Shown here: positions 1 through 8,679 of the stretch, piece after piece | Layout: each line of letters begins with the position of its first letter | Position numbering within the stretch: position 1 is the stretch's first letter | Source of the DNA: Emiliania huxleyi CCMP1516 | Lineage: Eukaryota > Haptophyta > Isochrysidales > Noelaerhabdaceae | Direction: 5' to 3' | NCBI RefSeq assembly: GCF_000372725.1 | Contig: NW_005200543.1 | Span: 118,228-182,227 of the forward strand | DNA length: 64,000 nucleotides | Notes under the pieces: model-generated | The model's input: only the letters and a program-made list of their open reading frames with translations | Databases searched by the model: none | Told to the model about the DNA's origin: nothing | Made by a program: the position numbers and the translations under genes

Positions 1-880
1 CTCCCTCTCCCTCCCTCTCCCTCCCTCTCCCTCAGCCCGACCACCCCTCCACCTCTAAGCCACTCGGCCTGCCCGACTCCCTACCCAGTCAACCCCCCCG
101 CAGGCGACGCGCGGCGTCCCAATCACCATAGCGCAGACCGTCGCACGGCCCGGCGCCGCCGAGGCAGGGGCGCGCAAGGCGTGAGACGGACCAGGCGGGC
201 GCGGCGGGCGCTGGTCGCCGCGGACGCCGGGAGTGGCGTAGAGGATGCACACTTTCATGCACACTGTCCGTTGCCGCATGTCGGGAGCGGGCTGCGTGGC
301 GCAGGAAGGCACGGGGGGGCGAGGGGAGGGGGCGGGGGGCAGAGCGAGCGCAAGGAGGAGCAGCGAGGGGGGGCAGGGTGTGCGATGAGGGATGAGTCCG
401 CGTGATGAGAGCTGCAGCCGTTGTGAGAGCCGTTGCGGCTTGGTTGCTCAGTGAGTGGAGCGCCGCGCGCAGCCAGGGGGGAGCCAGGCTGGCAGCCTGC
501 TTAGTGCTTTTGCCAGGCCGAGACGCGGGCGTTTGCATGAGATCTGAGAGAGTGTACGCGAGGACCGAGGTAATGAATGATATTGTTAAAAATCTCTCTC
601 TCTCTGAGGTGCCTCAGTCCTCACGACCTCCCCGCCACGGTGCACGGAATCGCGTAAAAAAATCTCCGCGAAATCCCCGAGCAGAGCGAGCAGCAGCACA
701 AGGCGCACTGGTTGGGTAGTAGTCTAAGTTCTGAGCCTCGAGGCTGAGCGGGTCTAAGTGTGACTAGTCACGCTGGGGTGCTTACGCGGTCTAAGATCAG
801 CGAGAGCCTCTTACATCGGCTAAGTCGGCCGTGGCACAGCCTGGGGCCAAGAGGCTCCCACCGTGATCAACGATACGGCG
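1..880. other. Region with no gene I can support
   Basis: The first 33 bases are a CTCCCT-type simple repeat. The rest is GC-rich with open frames on both strands, but none shows a recognisable domain or a convincing start. From about 720 to 800 the short motif GTCTAAGT recurs; it is also a hallmark of the longer repeat at 1430-1570 and 3190-3310. I see nothing else here. Confidence 0.5.
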
Positions 881-1507
881 CTAGCCCCCAAATTTTCTTC
901 GCCTGCGGCGGGCGCCTTCTAATCCGGATCGATCCTCCTCATGCCTCAGCAATCGCCGCCTCAGCATCCTCCTCTTCCGATTCTCGTTGCTCTTCTTGAG
1001 CGCAATCTCTAGCCAAACATTTCTCACATAAATAGCCTCAAGCTCAAACAAACGCATGTCAGAGAAGCCTGTGTATGCTGGTCCTCTTTGAACGATCCGC
1101 GCGTGAGGTAGATCTAGCATAGGGCCTTGTTGGCAGCAGCCAGCTTGTTGCGCTGCTTCGCGTTGCGATGAGCTGATTGGGATCGCACAAGTGCATGCCA
1201 AGCACCGCCACGATCTTGAAGCAGAACACATCGCAACCGCATCGTCCGCACTGCCATCGGCATGCCGCGCCCGCCGCTTCGCCGCAGCCGCCTTAAGGCA
1301 CGCATAGCGGCAGCACATGGTACGGTGCGCGTACTTGAGCAGGAGTTGCGCGCCGCAAGTAGCGCACTGGCCCTGGGACAAGGCGATATGGCGTCGTGCG
1401 CGGCATACGTTGGTCGGGACGCGTCCAGGTATTTTTCGGGTAAACCTGGACTTTTGCAGGTATACCCGGGTTTTACCCGGATTTGGCCTTGTGCCGTCTA
1501 AGTTCAT
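881..1507 (-). CDS. Hypothetical Cys-containing protein (208 aa frame)
   Basis: An uninterrupted 208-residue frame on the minus strand. It contains paired cysteines (CATCG, then MCCRYAC, then CLACTC) that could bind zinc, followed by a basic C-terminus. I do not recognise the family. Its proposed N-terminus lies inside the dispersed repeat at 1430-1570, so the start is doubtful and the frame may be part of a transposable element. High GC makes chance frames of this length possible. Confidence 0.25.
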   Translation of the reverse strand: MNLDGTRPNPGKTRVYLQKSRFTRKIPGRVPTNVCRARRHIALSQGQCATCGAQLLLKYAHRTMCCRYACLKAAAAKRRARHADGSADDAVAMCSASRSWRCLACTCAIPISSSQREAAQQAGCCQQGPMLDLPHARIVQRGPAYTGFSDMRLFELEAIYVRNVWLEIALKKSNENRKRRMLRRRLLRHEEDRSGLEGARRRRRKFGG

Positions 1508-1570
1508 GGCCCCCGACCATACAGCGTCTAAGTCCGAGCCCGGCTCCGTGCGGGGGCTAAGTTGAGCGCT
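1430..1570. repeat. Dispersed GTCTAAGT repeat, copy 1
   Basis: About 130 bases that recur in the same orientation at 3190-3310 with few differences. The repeat holds a small inverted motif (GGGTAAACC ... GGTTTTACCC), GTATACCCGGG, and several GTCTAAGT words. The two copies bracket about 1.6 kb containing a membrane-protein fragment and a leucine-rich-repeat exon, so they could be short terminal repeats of an element. I see no polymerase or integrase between them. Confidence 0.75.
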
Positions 1571-1689
1571 TGCTCGCTGCAGAGGCTAAGTGTAGAGCGA
1601 CCCTCCACCTCTACCCCTCGACAGCAGCTCGACACCCTCCACACCGGGCCTCGACACCTCGACACCAGGGCTCAGACACAGCCCTTCCC

Positions 1690-1930
1690 TGCAGCGAGCC
1701 CCCCTCCAACCCACCCGCGCTAGGTCTCGGGGGACGGCGGACGCAGGGGTCACTCCCGACGACCTCGGGAACTACTCGAGTAGCCGGGGCAGTCCGGCAG
1801 TCGGAGAAGGGGCAACTCCGTGCACTGACGGTCGGCCGTCAGAAAACACGCCTGCGTGGCTCGGGTTACACCAATCCTCGCTACCCAACGGCGGCCAAAG
1901 GATATCCTCGAGAACCTCGAGAGATAAAGA
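1690..1930. repeat. Dispersed repeat, copy 1 (partner at 49083-49300)
   Basis: The block from 'CCTCCAACCCACCCGCGC' to 'AACCTCGAGAGA' is found again in the same orientation at 49083-49300 with small insertions and deletions. It carries no recognisable coding sequence. Its end overlaps one arm of the long inverted repeat at 1910-2064. Confidence 0.75.
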
Positions 1931-2064
1931 AATCGCTCGCGCGCGCCGGCCGCCGCCATGCGACTTGCTGGCAGAGCGTCGGAGTCGTTCCTGGCTCCTG
2001 AGATGAGGTTCCGTGCGCCTCCCGAGCAGCGCACGAGCCGATTTCTTTATCTCTCGAGGTTCTC
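1910..2064. repeat. 26-bp perfect inverted repeat with a 103-base loop
   Basis: Bases 1910-1935 are the exact reverse complement of 2039-2064 (arm beginning GAGAACCTCGAGAGATAAAG). This could form a stem-loop and may be the footprint of a palindromic insertion. It lies in the 5' part of the reading frame at 1958-2329. Confidence 0.8.
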
Positions 2065-2329
2065 CGCACGAGCCGATGCGGCCGTTTCCCAAACCTTTGC
2101 GTTTGAAAGAACCACAACGTATGAGGTCGTGGTGTGGTTCTTCCAAACGCTCGCCTCCCTTTTCTGGATCTCTAGCGTCTTTGTGTACGGGGGCTTTGAG
2201 GCTGGCGACATTCTGCAGCTCCTTGCAGCAATCGCATGGGTCATGTCCAACGCGGCAGCACTGCCTAACACCCTGAAGCTGCGTCCTTCTTCAGCCCGCA
2301 GCAGAGACGTGGAGTTAGATGCCGTTTAG
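1958..2329 (+). CDS. Small membrane protein or terminal exon, unknown family
   Basis: The last about 75 codons read as a real protein: a stretch from 'TFAFERTTTYEVVVWFF' onward forms two adjacent hydrophobic segments (roughly residues 55-75 and 82-105) joined by a short GGFEAGD linker, then a polar tail ending at a stop at 2329. The first 45 residues overlap the inverted repeat at 1910-2064 and may be intron or repeat rather than protein, so the ATG at 1958 is uncertain. Function unknown; it may be the 3' exon of a longer gene whose upstream exons I cannot find. Confidence 0.4.
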   Translation: MRLAGRASESFLAPEMRFRAPPEQRTSRFLYLSRFSARADAAVSQTFAFERTTTYEVVVWFFQTLASLFWISSVFVYGGFEAGDILQLLAAIAWVMSNAAALPNTLKLRPSSARSRDVELDAV

Positions 2330-2498
2330 ACTTGCAGAGCGCGAATCAGCAGTGCCGAACAAGTACGTGCACGAGCACATGCACATGGACAGGGGTGCGG
2401 CTCAGCATTGACCTGGACAGCATGGTCTTGTGCTTGAGCATGTGCATGTGCATGTGGCATGTGCATGTGCATGTAGCATGCACATCTGCATCCCGCAG

Positions 2499-2840
2499 TA
2501 CCGCGGGGGCTTCTTGCGGCTCCTGGGCGCGGGCGGGATGCTGGGCTTCGACAGTTGCGTTTGGGGGGACGACGAGGTGGTGCAGCTCGTGGCGGCGCTC
2601 GAGTTTGCGCGCGACGCGGGTGCGGCGACGGCGGCGGACGGCCTTTTCCTCCCCTACAACCGGCTGACCGATGCGGCGGCGCCGCCCCTCGTCGCGGCGC
2701 TTGAGGCGGGCGCGATGCCGGAGCTGACGGACCTCGCCCTCGAGTTTAACGAGGTGGGCGACGCGGGGCTGGCGGCGCTGCGGCCGCTCCTTGCGGGGCG
2801 GCTGTCGTCGCGGCTGAGGCGGCTGGGCATCGGCGGGCAT
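2499..2840 (+). CDS. Leucine-rich-repeat protein fragment (ribonuclease-inhibitor type)
   Basis: The exon begins after an AG acceptor at about 2498 and encodes repeats of the NLR/ribonuclease-inhibitor kind: pattern L-x-L-x-x-N-x-(L/V)-x-D-x-G-x-x-x-L, for example 'LFLPYNRLTDAAAPPLVAAL' and then 'LTDLALEFNEVGDAGLAAL'. Only about two repeats are present, so the gene is truncated or continues in exons I cannot find. The presumed upstream intron (about 2350-2498) is rich in GCATGT/ACATGC repeats, as are other introns here. The fragment lies between the two GTCTAAGT repeats, which suggests it was disrupted. LRR proteins of this type mediate protein-protein contacts; nothing more specific can be said. 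Confidence 0.5.
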
Positions 2841-3189
2841 CCGAGATGCCCCGAGATGCCCCGGCGCGAGCAAGCGTGGCAGCCGATCGCCCTCCGCCGC
2901 CGCCATCTCTGGTCTCGGCCATCTCTCGGCTACTCTGGTGAGGAGGGCGAGGGCGAGGGGTTTAGCTGGCCGTATCTCGGGCCCACTTTAGAGCGCATGA
3001 TCTTGGTGTTCTATAGCATGATCTTAGGTGTTCTGGATAGCCCACAAGGGTCTTCTGTGGCATGGTAGCGGTGGTTTTGCGCGAGGCGTTCATTCAAAAC
3101 GATCACCATTCCCCCCCTACGGCAGGCGTGGTCACGTATTTTTCGATTTCGGGTAAAAAAAACCTCTGGCGCGTGGCGGGCTTTTCTGT

Positions 3190-3310
3190 TTTTTCAGCAG
3201 GTATACCCGGGTTTTACCCGGAGTATTGGCCTTGTGTCGTCTAAGTTCATGGCCCCCGACCATACAGCGTCTAAGTCTGAGCCCGGCTCCGTGCGGGGGC
3301 TAAGTTGAGC
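3190..3310. repeat. Dispersed GTCTAAGT repeat, copy 2
   Basis: Same-orientation copy of 1430-1570. The stop codon of the oxidoreductase gene on the minus strand (3300-3302) falls inside this repeat, so that gene's last few residues and its 3' end are supplied by repeat sequence. Confidence 0.75.
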
Positions 3311-4816
3311 GCTCGCTCGCTCCAGAGCCCGCTCCGCTCCTCGCCAGCACAAAGCGGGAGGGGTCAAAGGTGCGGGGGATGGGCGCTCCATATGCGATGT
3401 GGTCCGCGAGCAAGCGCGCGCTGGCGAAGGAGAGGGTGTAGCCCCAGAAGGACTGGCCGGAGTTGATATAGCTGTGGCTCGAGCCAGGCAGCCGCCCAAC
3501 CACCGGACAGCCGTCCGGCGACACCGCCCTGCAGCCGATCCAGTCGCGCAGCGGCTGGCCGAGCCCGCCCACTCGGTCGAGGATGGCGCTGAACGCCTCC
3601 AGCGGCGGCGGCGTCGCCGATACCTCCGCGCCGCCGCCCAGCCGCAGCACCCGCCTCGCCCTGTGCTCAAGCACGACGACGTAGCTCTGCTGGCCCGGCT
3701 TGGGCGCCGGCAGCGTGCTGACGAGGATGTCCTCCGAGCCGAAGAGACCGCGCGAGCCACTCTTGTCGAAGCAGTACTCTCGGATCAGGCCTTGCAGGCG
3801 AGGTTGCAGGGCAAAGTTTCAGACTGCGGGGGAGACTGCAGCGAGTTTGCGGGGGAGATTGCACCCCACATTGGCAGGCAGGGGAAGAAGCGGTCCGAGG
3901 CGATGCCGGTGCAAAAGACGGCCGCCTCCGCCTCGATCTCGCCCTGGCTGGTCAGCACCGAACCGCCGCCGCCGCCGCCGCCGCCCGGCTCGGCCGCCGG
4001 CCCAGCCGGCCCCAAGTACTCGCAGCCGTACCGGAAGTCGGCGCCTCGGGCGCGGCAGTCCGCCTCGAGCGCCTACAAGGGCATGCCCATGCCACGTCCA
4101 GGACATGTGCGTACCTCGGCGCGGTGGTCCGCCTCGAGCGCCTCGCACAGGTCGGACGGGGATCCGGTCGCAACCTCGTGTGCCCGGAAGGTGACGGCGG
4201 GCTCGGCGGAGCCGCTCCGCGTGCGCGCGAGCATCGCGGGGTCGGTGGGGTCGAGCGGGAAGGAGCACTCGCTCGTGATGGTCGAGCGGCCGAAGCGGAA
4301 GCCTGAGCGGCCCGGCATCGCCCTCTCGAACTCGTGTGCCGCCGCGATCGACGCGCGCCCCATCGCCCTGATGTCCTCTGTCATCTGGTCGGCTGCGCCG
4401 TCGACGAGGCGGCAGCGGAGCGCGTAGAGCAGGTAGTTGATCGTCCAGCGCGGGAAGCCGGTGGCGATGCGGAAGAGGCCGCGCACGCCGAGTGCTGCCG
4501 GGTCGGAGTACGCCCGCATGTGGTCCACCCGCACCGGCTCCAGCTGGCCCGAGGAGACCCATGACGTCTCGGCGGCCACGTGCGAGTGGCGGTCGATCAC
4601 GCAGACGCGGAGGCCGGCCGCACAGAGCGCGTGCGCCGTCGTCACGCCCACGATGCCGGCGCCAACCACGACCGCGTCGTACGGTCTTGTCGAGAGAGCG
4701 GCGGTCGAAGAGCGCCGGGCCGAGGCTGAGAGCGCCTCCGCTCCTGCTGCGACGCGCCTGCACGAGCGCAGGGCGGTGGCGGCGGCGGGGCGGGCGGCGG
4801 CGGCGGCGCGGTGCAT
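3300..4816 (-). CDS. FAD-dependent oxidoreductase, D-amino-acid dehydrogenase (DadA)-like
   Basis: Three exons (4816-4142, 4072-3880, 3790-3300) join in frame to 452 residues. The dinucleotide-binding motif 'YDAVVVGAGIVGVTTAHAL' near residue 50 binds FAD. The C-terminus 'GCRAVSPDGCPVVGRLPG' with 'NSGQSFWGYTLSFASARLLA' is the flavin-contact block of the DAO/DadA superfamily, which oxidises D-amino acids or related amines to 2-oxo acids. The first about 45 residues are Ala/Arg-rich without acids, as in a mitochondrial presequence; an in-frame ATG at 4933 would lengthen it. Both introns begin GC. The first (4141-4073) has its first 15 bases repeated at the next exon start; a GT donor at 4114 is an alternative but would duplicate five residues. 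A Gly-rich insertion sits in exon 2. Confidence 0.85.
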
Positions 4817-4869
4817 GTTGTGTCGTCTGCGACTCAGCGAGGACTCAGCGAGGCGACGCACGGCGGTGA

Positions 4870-4925
4870 GAGCGCCGCAAAAAGAATCTACGCACAACAC
4901 TGGGCACGGGACTGGCAGAGGAGGA
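4870..4925 (-). promoter_or_regulatory. Promoter-proximal block shared with other genes
   Basis: About 60-100 bases upstream of the oxidoreductase ATG at 4816. On the minus strand it reads CTGCCAGTCCCGTGCCCAGT, then TTGTGCGTAGATTCTTTTTG. Near-identical CCAGT...GTGCC(C)AGTGT(C/T)GTG...ATTCTTTTT blocks occur at 5655-5715, 27525-27556, 28355-28440 and 62265-62315. Function as a core promoter element is inferred from recurring position only. Confidence 0.4.
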
Positions 4926-5157
4926 AGTGACAAGGGAGAGAACGACGAGGGTGGGACGACCGCGAGGTGGCATGAAGGTTGCAGCGAGAATCGGCGAGAG
5001 ACTGCGAAGAGAGATAGGAAGAGGCAGACTCCCTAGGGTGGGCGACGGATAGCGCACCACACACCTCTCCTTAAAATCCCTGTGTGTGGTGGCGGCGTGC
5101 CGTCCTCCCATCCCTCCCTTGGGTTGTCTGTTTTCTGTCTTTCTTTTACGGGACTGG

Positions 5158-5164
<7 letters not shown>

Positions 5165-5240
<76 letters not shown>
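5165..5240. repeat. (CA)n microsatellite
   Basis: About 37 uninterrupted CA units upstream of the oxidoreductase gene. The His-Thr or Cys-Val reading frames that run through it are artefacts of the repeat. Confidence 0.95.
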
Positions 5241-5241
<1 letters not shown>

Positions 5242-5419
5242 CACAGACACACAGCCCCTTCCCCTCCCCCCTCAAGGGCGAGGACACGCACAGGCCGCAC
5301 CTCTAGTGAGGCCCGCATAGTATGTGGGAGACTCGTGCCGCCGCCCCTGCCACCCCTGTGTCAGTGTGCCTGTGGTAGGAGAGACTGCCAGCGACAAGCT
5401 GGAGGCAGGTCGCTAGACT

Positions 5420-5585
5420 GAGATGAGACCGCCAGTGGATGTGGGAGTCCACCGCGCACCGCGCTGCGAGCATGTCGTGTCCCTTGTCAGGAGCAGGAGA
5501 GCCCCACCTGTCCCCCTGATCGTTCTTCCAAAATCCTGCTCGTGCAGGTGGGGACCCTGTCCTCGTCCCATCCCTCGTTTGGCGT
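5420..5585. repeat. Dispersed repeat, inverted partner at 28857-29025
   Basis: The block starting ATGAGACCGCCAGTGGATGT is present as its reverse complement at 28857-29025. In both places it lies next to CCAGT/GTGCCAGT promoter-like blocks and T-rich tracts, so this may be a mobile promoter-bearing repeat. No coding capacity is apparent. Confidence 0.75.
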
Positions 5586-5742
5586 GGGCACGCGACTGGG
5601 GCGCACCCCTGCAAAATTCTTGTTTGCACGACACTGGTGTACCTGTGTTAGTGCCAGTGCGCGCCAGTCCCGTGCCCAGTGTCGTGGGGGCTTGGAAAAT
5701 TCTTTTTTTGCACACGCACGATTCACACAACAGGCAAAGCGC

Positions 5743-5773
5743 GGACGACGGCTTCTAATAGAAGCCGTCGTCC
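5743..5773. repeat. Perfect hairpin, 14-bp stem and 3-base loop
   Basis: GGACGACGGCTTCT, loop AAT, then AGAAGCCGTCGTCC. It stands at the right edge of the repeat and promoter block ending near 5735. It could be an element terminus; no terminator-like T tract follows. Confidence 0.85.
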
Positions 5774-6245
5774 TCGCAGAAGCCGCCGTCGGATTCTGTC
5801 GCGGGGGAGGTCATCAGCCCTCTGCCAAGGCGCCGGGCGGTGTCCGCCGGCGCCTCCGTTGAGCAGTGAGCCTGGGGGTGGGCGCGGGTCGGCCAGATAG
5901 CCGGCGACCCCCACGAGATGGGCCGCCGTGCCGGGGTCCGCGCCCCTCCCGGAGGGTGAAGGCATGCCCGCGTTAGTGGGCGTTGCCTGCGTGCTCCAGG
6001 GTGCATTGGGCTCCACCCCGTTATGCCCGCCGAGGGGCGGTGGCCCATCGGCCGGCGGGGTGGAGCTCCGATCTTGCTGCTTGCCCATCGATGCTGCGTC
6101 GGCCTTGCGGCCGGGCTATGCGCTCGAAGGGGAGGGTGGGCGTAGACGCGGTGGCGTCCAAGCCCGGTGTTGCTGAGAAGTGCTGCCGCTCACGCGACGG
6201 GTCTTACGCTTACGCTTACTCAAGGGGGGGGCTATAGTGCTCCAA

Positions 6246-6278
6246 TCACGTAAAAGCAATCGAGTTGCTTTTACGTGA
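6246..6278. repeat. Perfect hairpin, 14-bp stem and 5-base loop
   Basis: TCACGTAAAAGCAA, loop TCGAG, then TTGCTTTTACGTGA. A third small palindrome, GAATGCGC-ACTC-GCGCATTC, lies about 30 bases further on. Three hairpins within 600 bases just left of the TA-flanked transposon suggest nested palindromic insertions. Confidence 0.85.
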
Positions 6279-6628
6279 CGTAATATCTCGGAGTTGGAGT
6301 GTGTGAATGCGCACTCGCGCATTCGATCATGGAGAGGCACGCCCCTCGCTGGGCGTCACACTAGGCTACGGTGAATACGACACCCTGTCGCACTCACGGA
6401 TTGAAGTCAGGAGCCTGTTGGCGGCCCGAGACTGAACGACAGGGCCTCGCTCTGAGGCTCTCACACGACTCTCGTGCGGCGTTCAGAGAGTTCGTTACAC
6501 ACAATGGGACCGCCCGTCCTCCTCAATTCGATTATCGGGACCCCCGGGGGTCGTTACATGCGCCTCTCCCCAAGTCACCACGGCCGAGGACTGTCCAAAA
6601 ACCCTCCTCTGTGACAGATTCGCAGTTA

Positions 6629-7560
6629 CTCCCTTAATGTGGGTAAACCATAGTAGCGTGCACGCTACTATGAACAGAAACCCATAAAAGTCGCCGCGGC
6701 AGTCCACGCCGAGCCGGCCTGCTGCCGGCTCGCACGGCAGCCTCTTCCTCTCGACCAGCCTCAACTTCCATACAGTCAACATTTTGTCGCTGCGTGCTCG
6801 TGGCGAGCTGTGGCGGCGGTCGAAGTTGGCCCAGATTCGACGACGAGCGCCGGACGATAGTAGTGTCTCTGTTCGCCCTGTGCATGTCAGGCCAGGCTGC
6901 AGCAGGGCACTACCATCGTGCTGCCCTGCTGCAGCCTGACTTTGCCCACTGTGCACAGCCGCCAGAGCATCACCACCGCCCGGCATCGTGTCACGGCGAG
7001 CTTCTTCTGCGCCCGCTCGCGAGGCTCTCGCGCTGGTACACTTTGGCCATCTGCTGCTCGCGTTCGGCGAGCTCTTCTCCGCAATCCTGCCACGGTGCCG
7101 CCACCACACACCTTCTGGCCGGCCTGAGCCGCGCGGGGTCGCCGGCGGGGGCAACGTATCGACCTCTCTCTCTGGTGCACCACGGGCCGCGACGGCCTGC
7201 TGGCAGCCGGCGCGAGGAGGCAGTGTGCCGGCACAGTCGAGCCGGAGCATCGGGTTCTTGATGCTTGTGGGGTCAAGTTTGACCTTATGTGGCATAATAT
7301 GCAACAATAAGGCTATGCTGTCTCCCGGCTTTTTGAGATATGATCCCTCAAAGTCGAATTATGGTTTACTGGTGACCATAGTAGCGTCTGTCCTGTTTGC
7401 GTTTCTTCACACGAATACTTTAAAGTCTCGACAATCACTAAGCTGCTTATGTGGCACCGCAGCGGCTCCCTTGGGGATGCCTGAGGCCACCCCAACCACT
7501 CACCAAGCCTTACGTGGACGAATTCAAACCTACTTTTATGGTTTACCTACATTAAGGGAG
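6629..7560. mobile_element. Non-autonomous DNA transposon, TA target duplication (copy 1)
   Basis: The element is 932 bases long and flanked on both sides by the dinucleotide TA (6627-6628 and 7561-7562), as in Tc1/mariner-superfamily insertions. The ends are inverted repeats of about 24 bases with one mismatch (left CTCCCTTAATGTGGGTAAAC, right end its complement). Just inside the left end is a perfect 24-bp palindrome (CATAGTAGCG-TGCA-CGCTACTATG). A 17-bp stem hairpin lies at about 6893-6940. No transposase (DD[E/D] catalytic core) can be read on either strand, so it would depend on a transposase elsewhere. A second copy is at 60511-61409. Confidence 0.85.
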
Positions 7561-7562
7561 TA

Positions 7563-8679
7563 GAAGGCGGATGGTCGAATCCGCGAGCACCGACCACCGT
7601 GGTGCTCGCCGAGAGGACCATCCCCATCATCTTCCGACTCCATCCCCTCCCCCCCCCGTCGCTCCCGCCGCGCCCCCCGCCGGCGTTCGTGGCGGGACTT
7701 CCCGCCCCCTCCCCCGCCAGCACCGCTCCGCAACTCCTCCAGGTCCTCTCCCAGAGGAGCAGCCGCCCCTCCCTCACCCAATCCTCCCACCCTGGGAACG
7801 GAGCAGACCACGCCCGGACCCCACGCCCGGCATGCCAGCGGCACAACTCGGAACACCGCCACGCCCTTGGAGCACTTGAGGTGCAGTCGGTAACCTCACA
7901 TCCAGGGCCGAGGAGCTAAGAAGCGCACCCACAGCGGGCCGGATGGTCGGTATCGGGCTACGGGCTAGAGATAAATAAATAAATACAACGGACATCCCAA
8001 GCTAGGGCTGGGTCGAGGACAGACACGTCCCCACCTTTGCAGGATTTTGCAAAAGCGAGGGGGGAGGGCGCATCGCCGCGCGGAGAGGGCTGGGCACAGG
8101 GCACAGGGGATCTCTCTCGCATAGGATATGCACTCGGCGGCACGAGGGCAAGGCTGGGCGAGCAGCTCGAGTATCCACTCACTCGCCTTTGCTGTTGAAT
8201 TGACCGGAAACCGACCCTCTCAAGCGCAGACATGCTTCCTGTCGCTTGCGCCTCCAGCGCCGCCGTCTCTCCCCGAGCGCCCGCAGGAAGTCGTGGCGAG
8301 CCACACCGCCGCCCAGCCACGCGGCGCGCGCCTCCACCGCGCCGCCGGAGCCCATCCGCGTTCGCTCTTAGGCCGGTGAGCGGGTTGTTCTGGTCGCCTC
8401 CTTCAGCAACCGAGGGTCACACGCTCGGGAGGATACGTCGAGGTGCGGGTTGCGCCCTCAGCCGCAGCCGAGTCAGTCATGCTCATAGCATCGTTTCTTG
8501 CGCTCCAGGAGAATCCCCGGCCAGGAGTCCGTGCAGCAGCTCTTTGGCGGGCTGCAGCCGAGAGCCGATAAAAGGTCAGATTAAGGCTTTTTGTTTTCGA
8601 CGTGCGTCGTTCTCTCGAGGTCTCGCTAAGCAGCCCTACTCATCGCTGCCATCGTGCACTACTCTTCGCCTTGGCAACC
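7563..8679. other. Region with no gene I can support
   Basis: It holds Pro- and Ser-rich open frames on both strands, a short TAAATAAATAAATA stretch near 7970, and the 5' flank of the glutathione S-transferase gene. I find no recognisable domain. The T-rich stretch at about 8580-8620 may be part of the GST promoter or leader. Confidence 0.5.

Noticed and set aside
6495-7307. 270-residue minus-strand frame across the TA transposon as a transposase
   Set aside because: No DD[E/D] motif or helix-turn-helix can be read, the frame is not preserved in the second copy, and high GC produces such frames.
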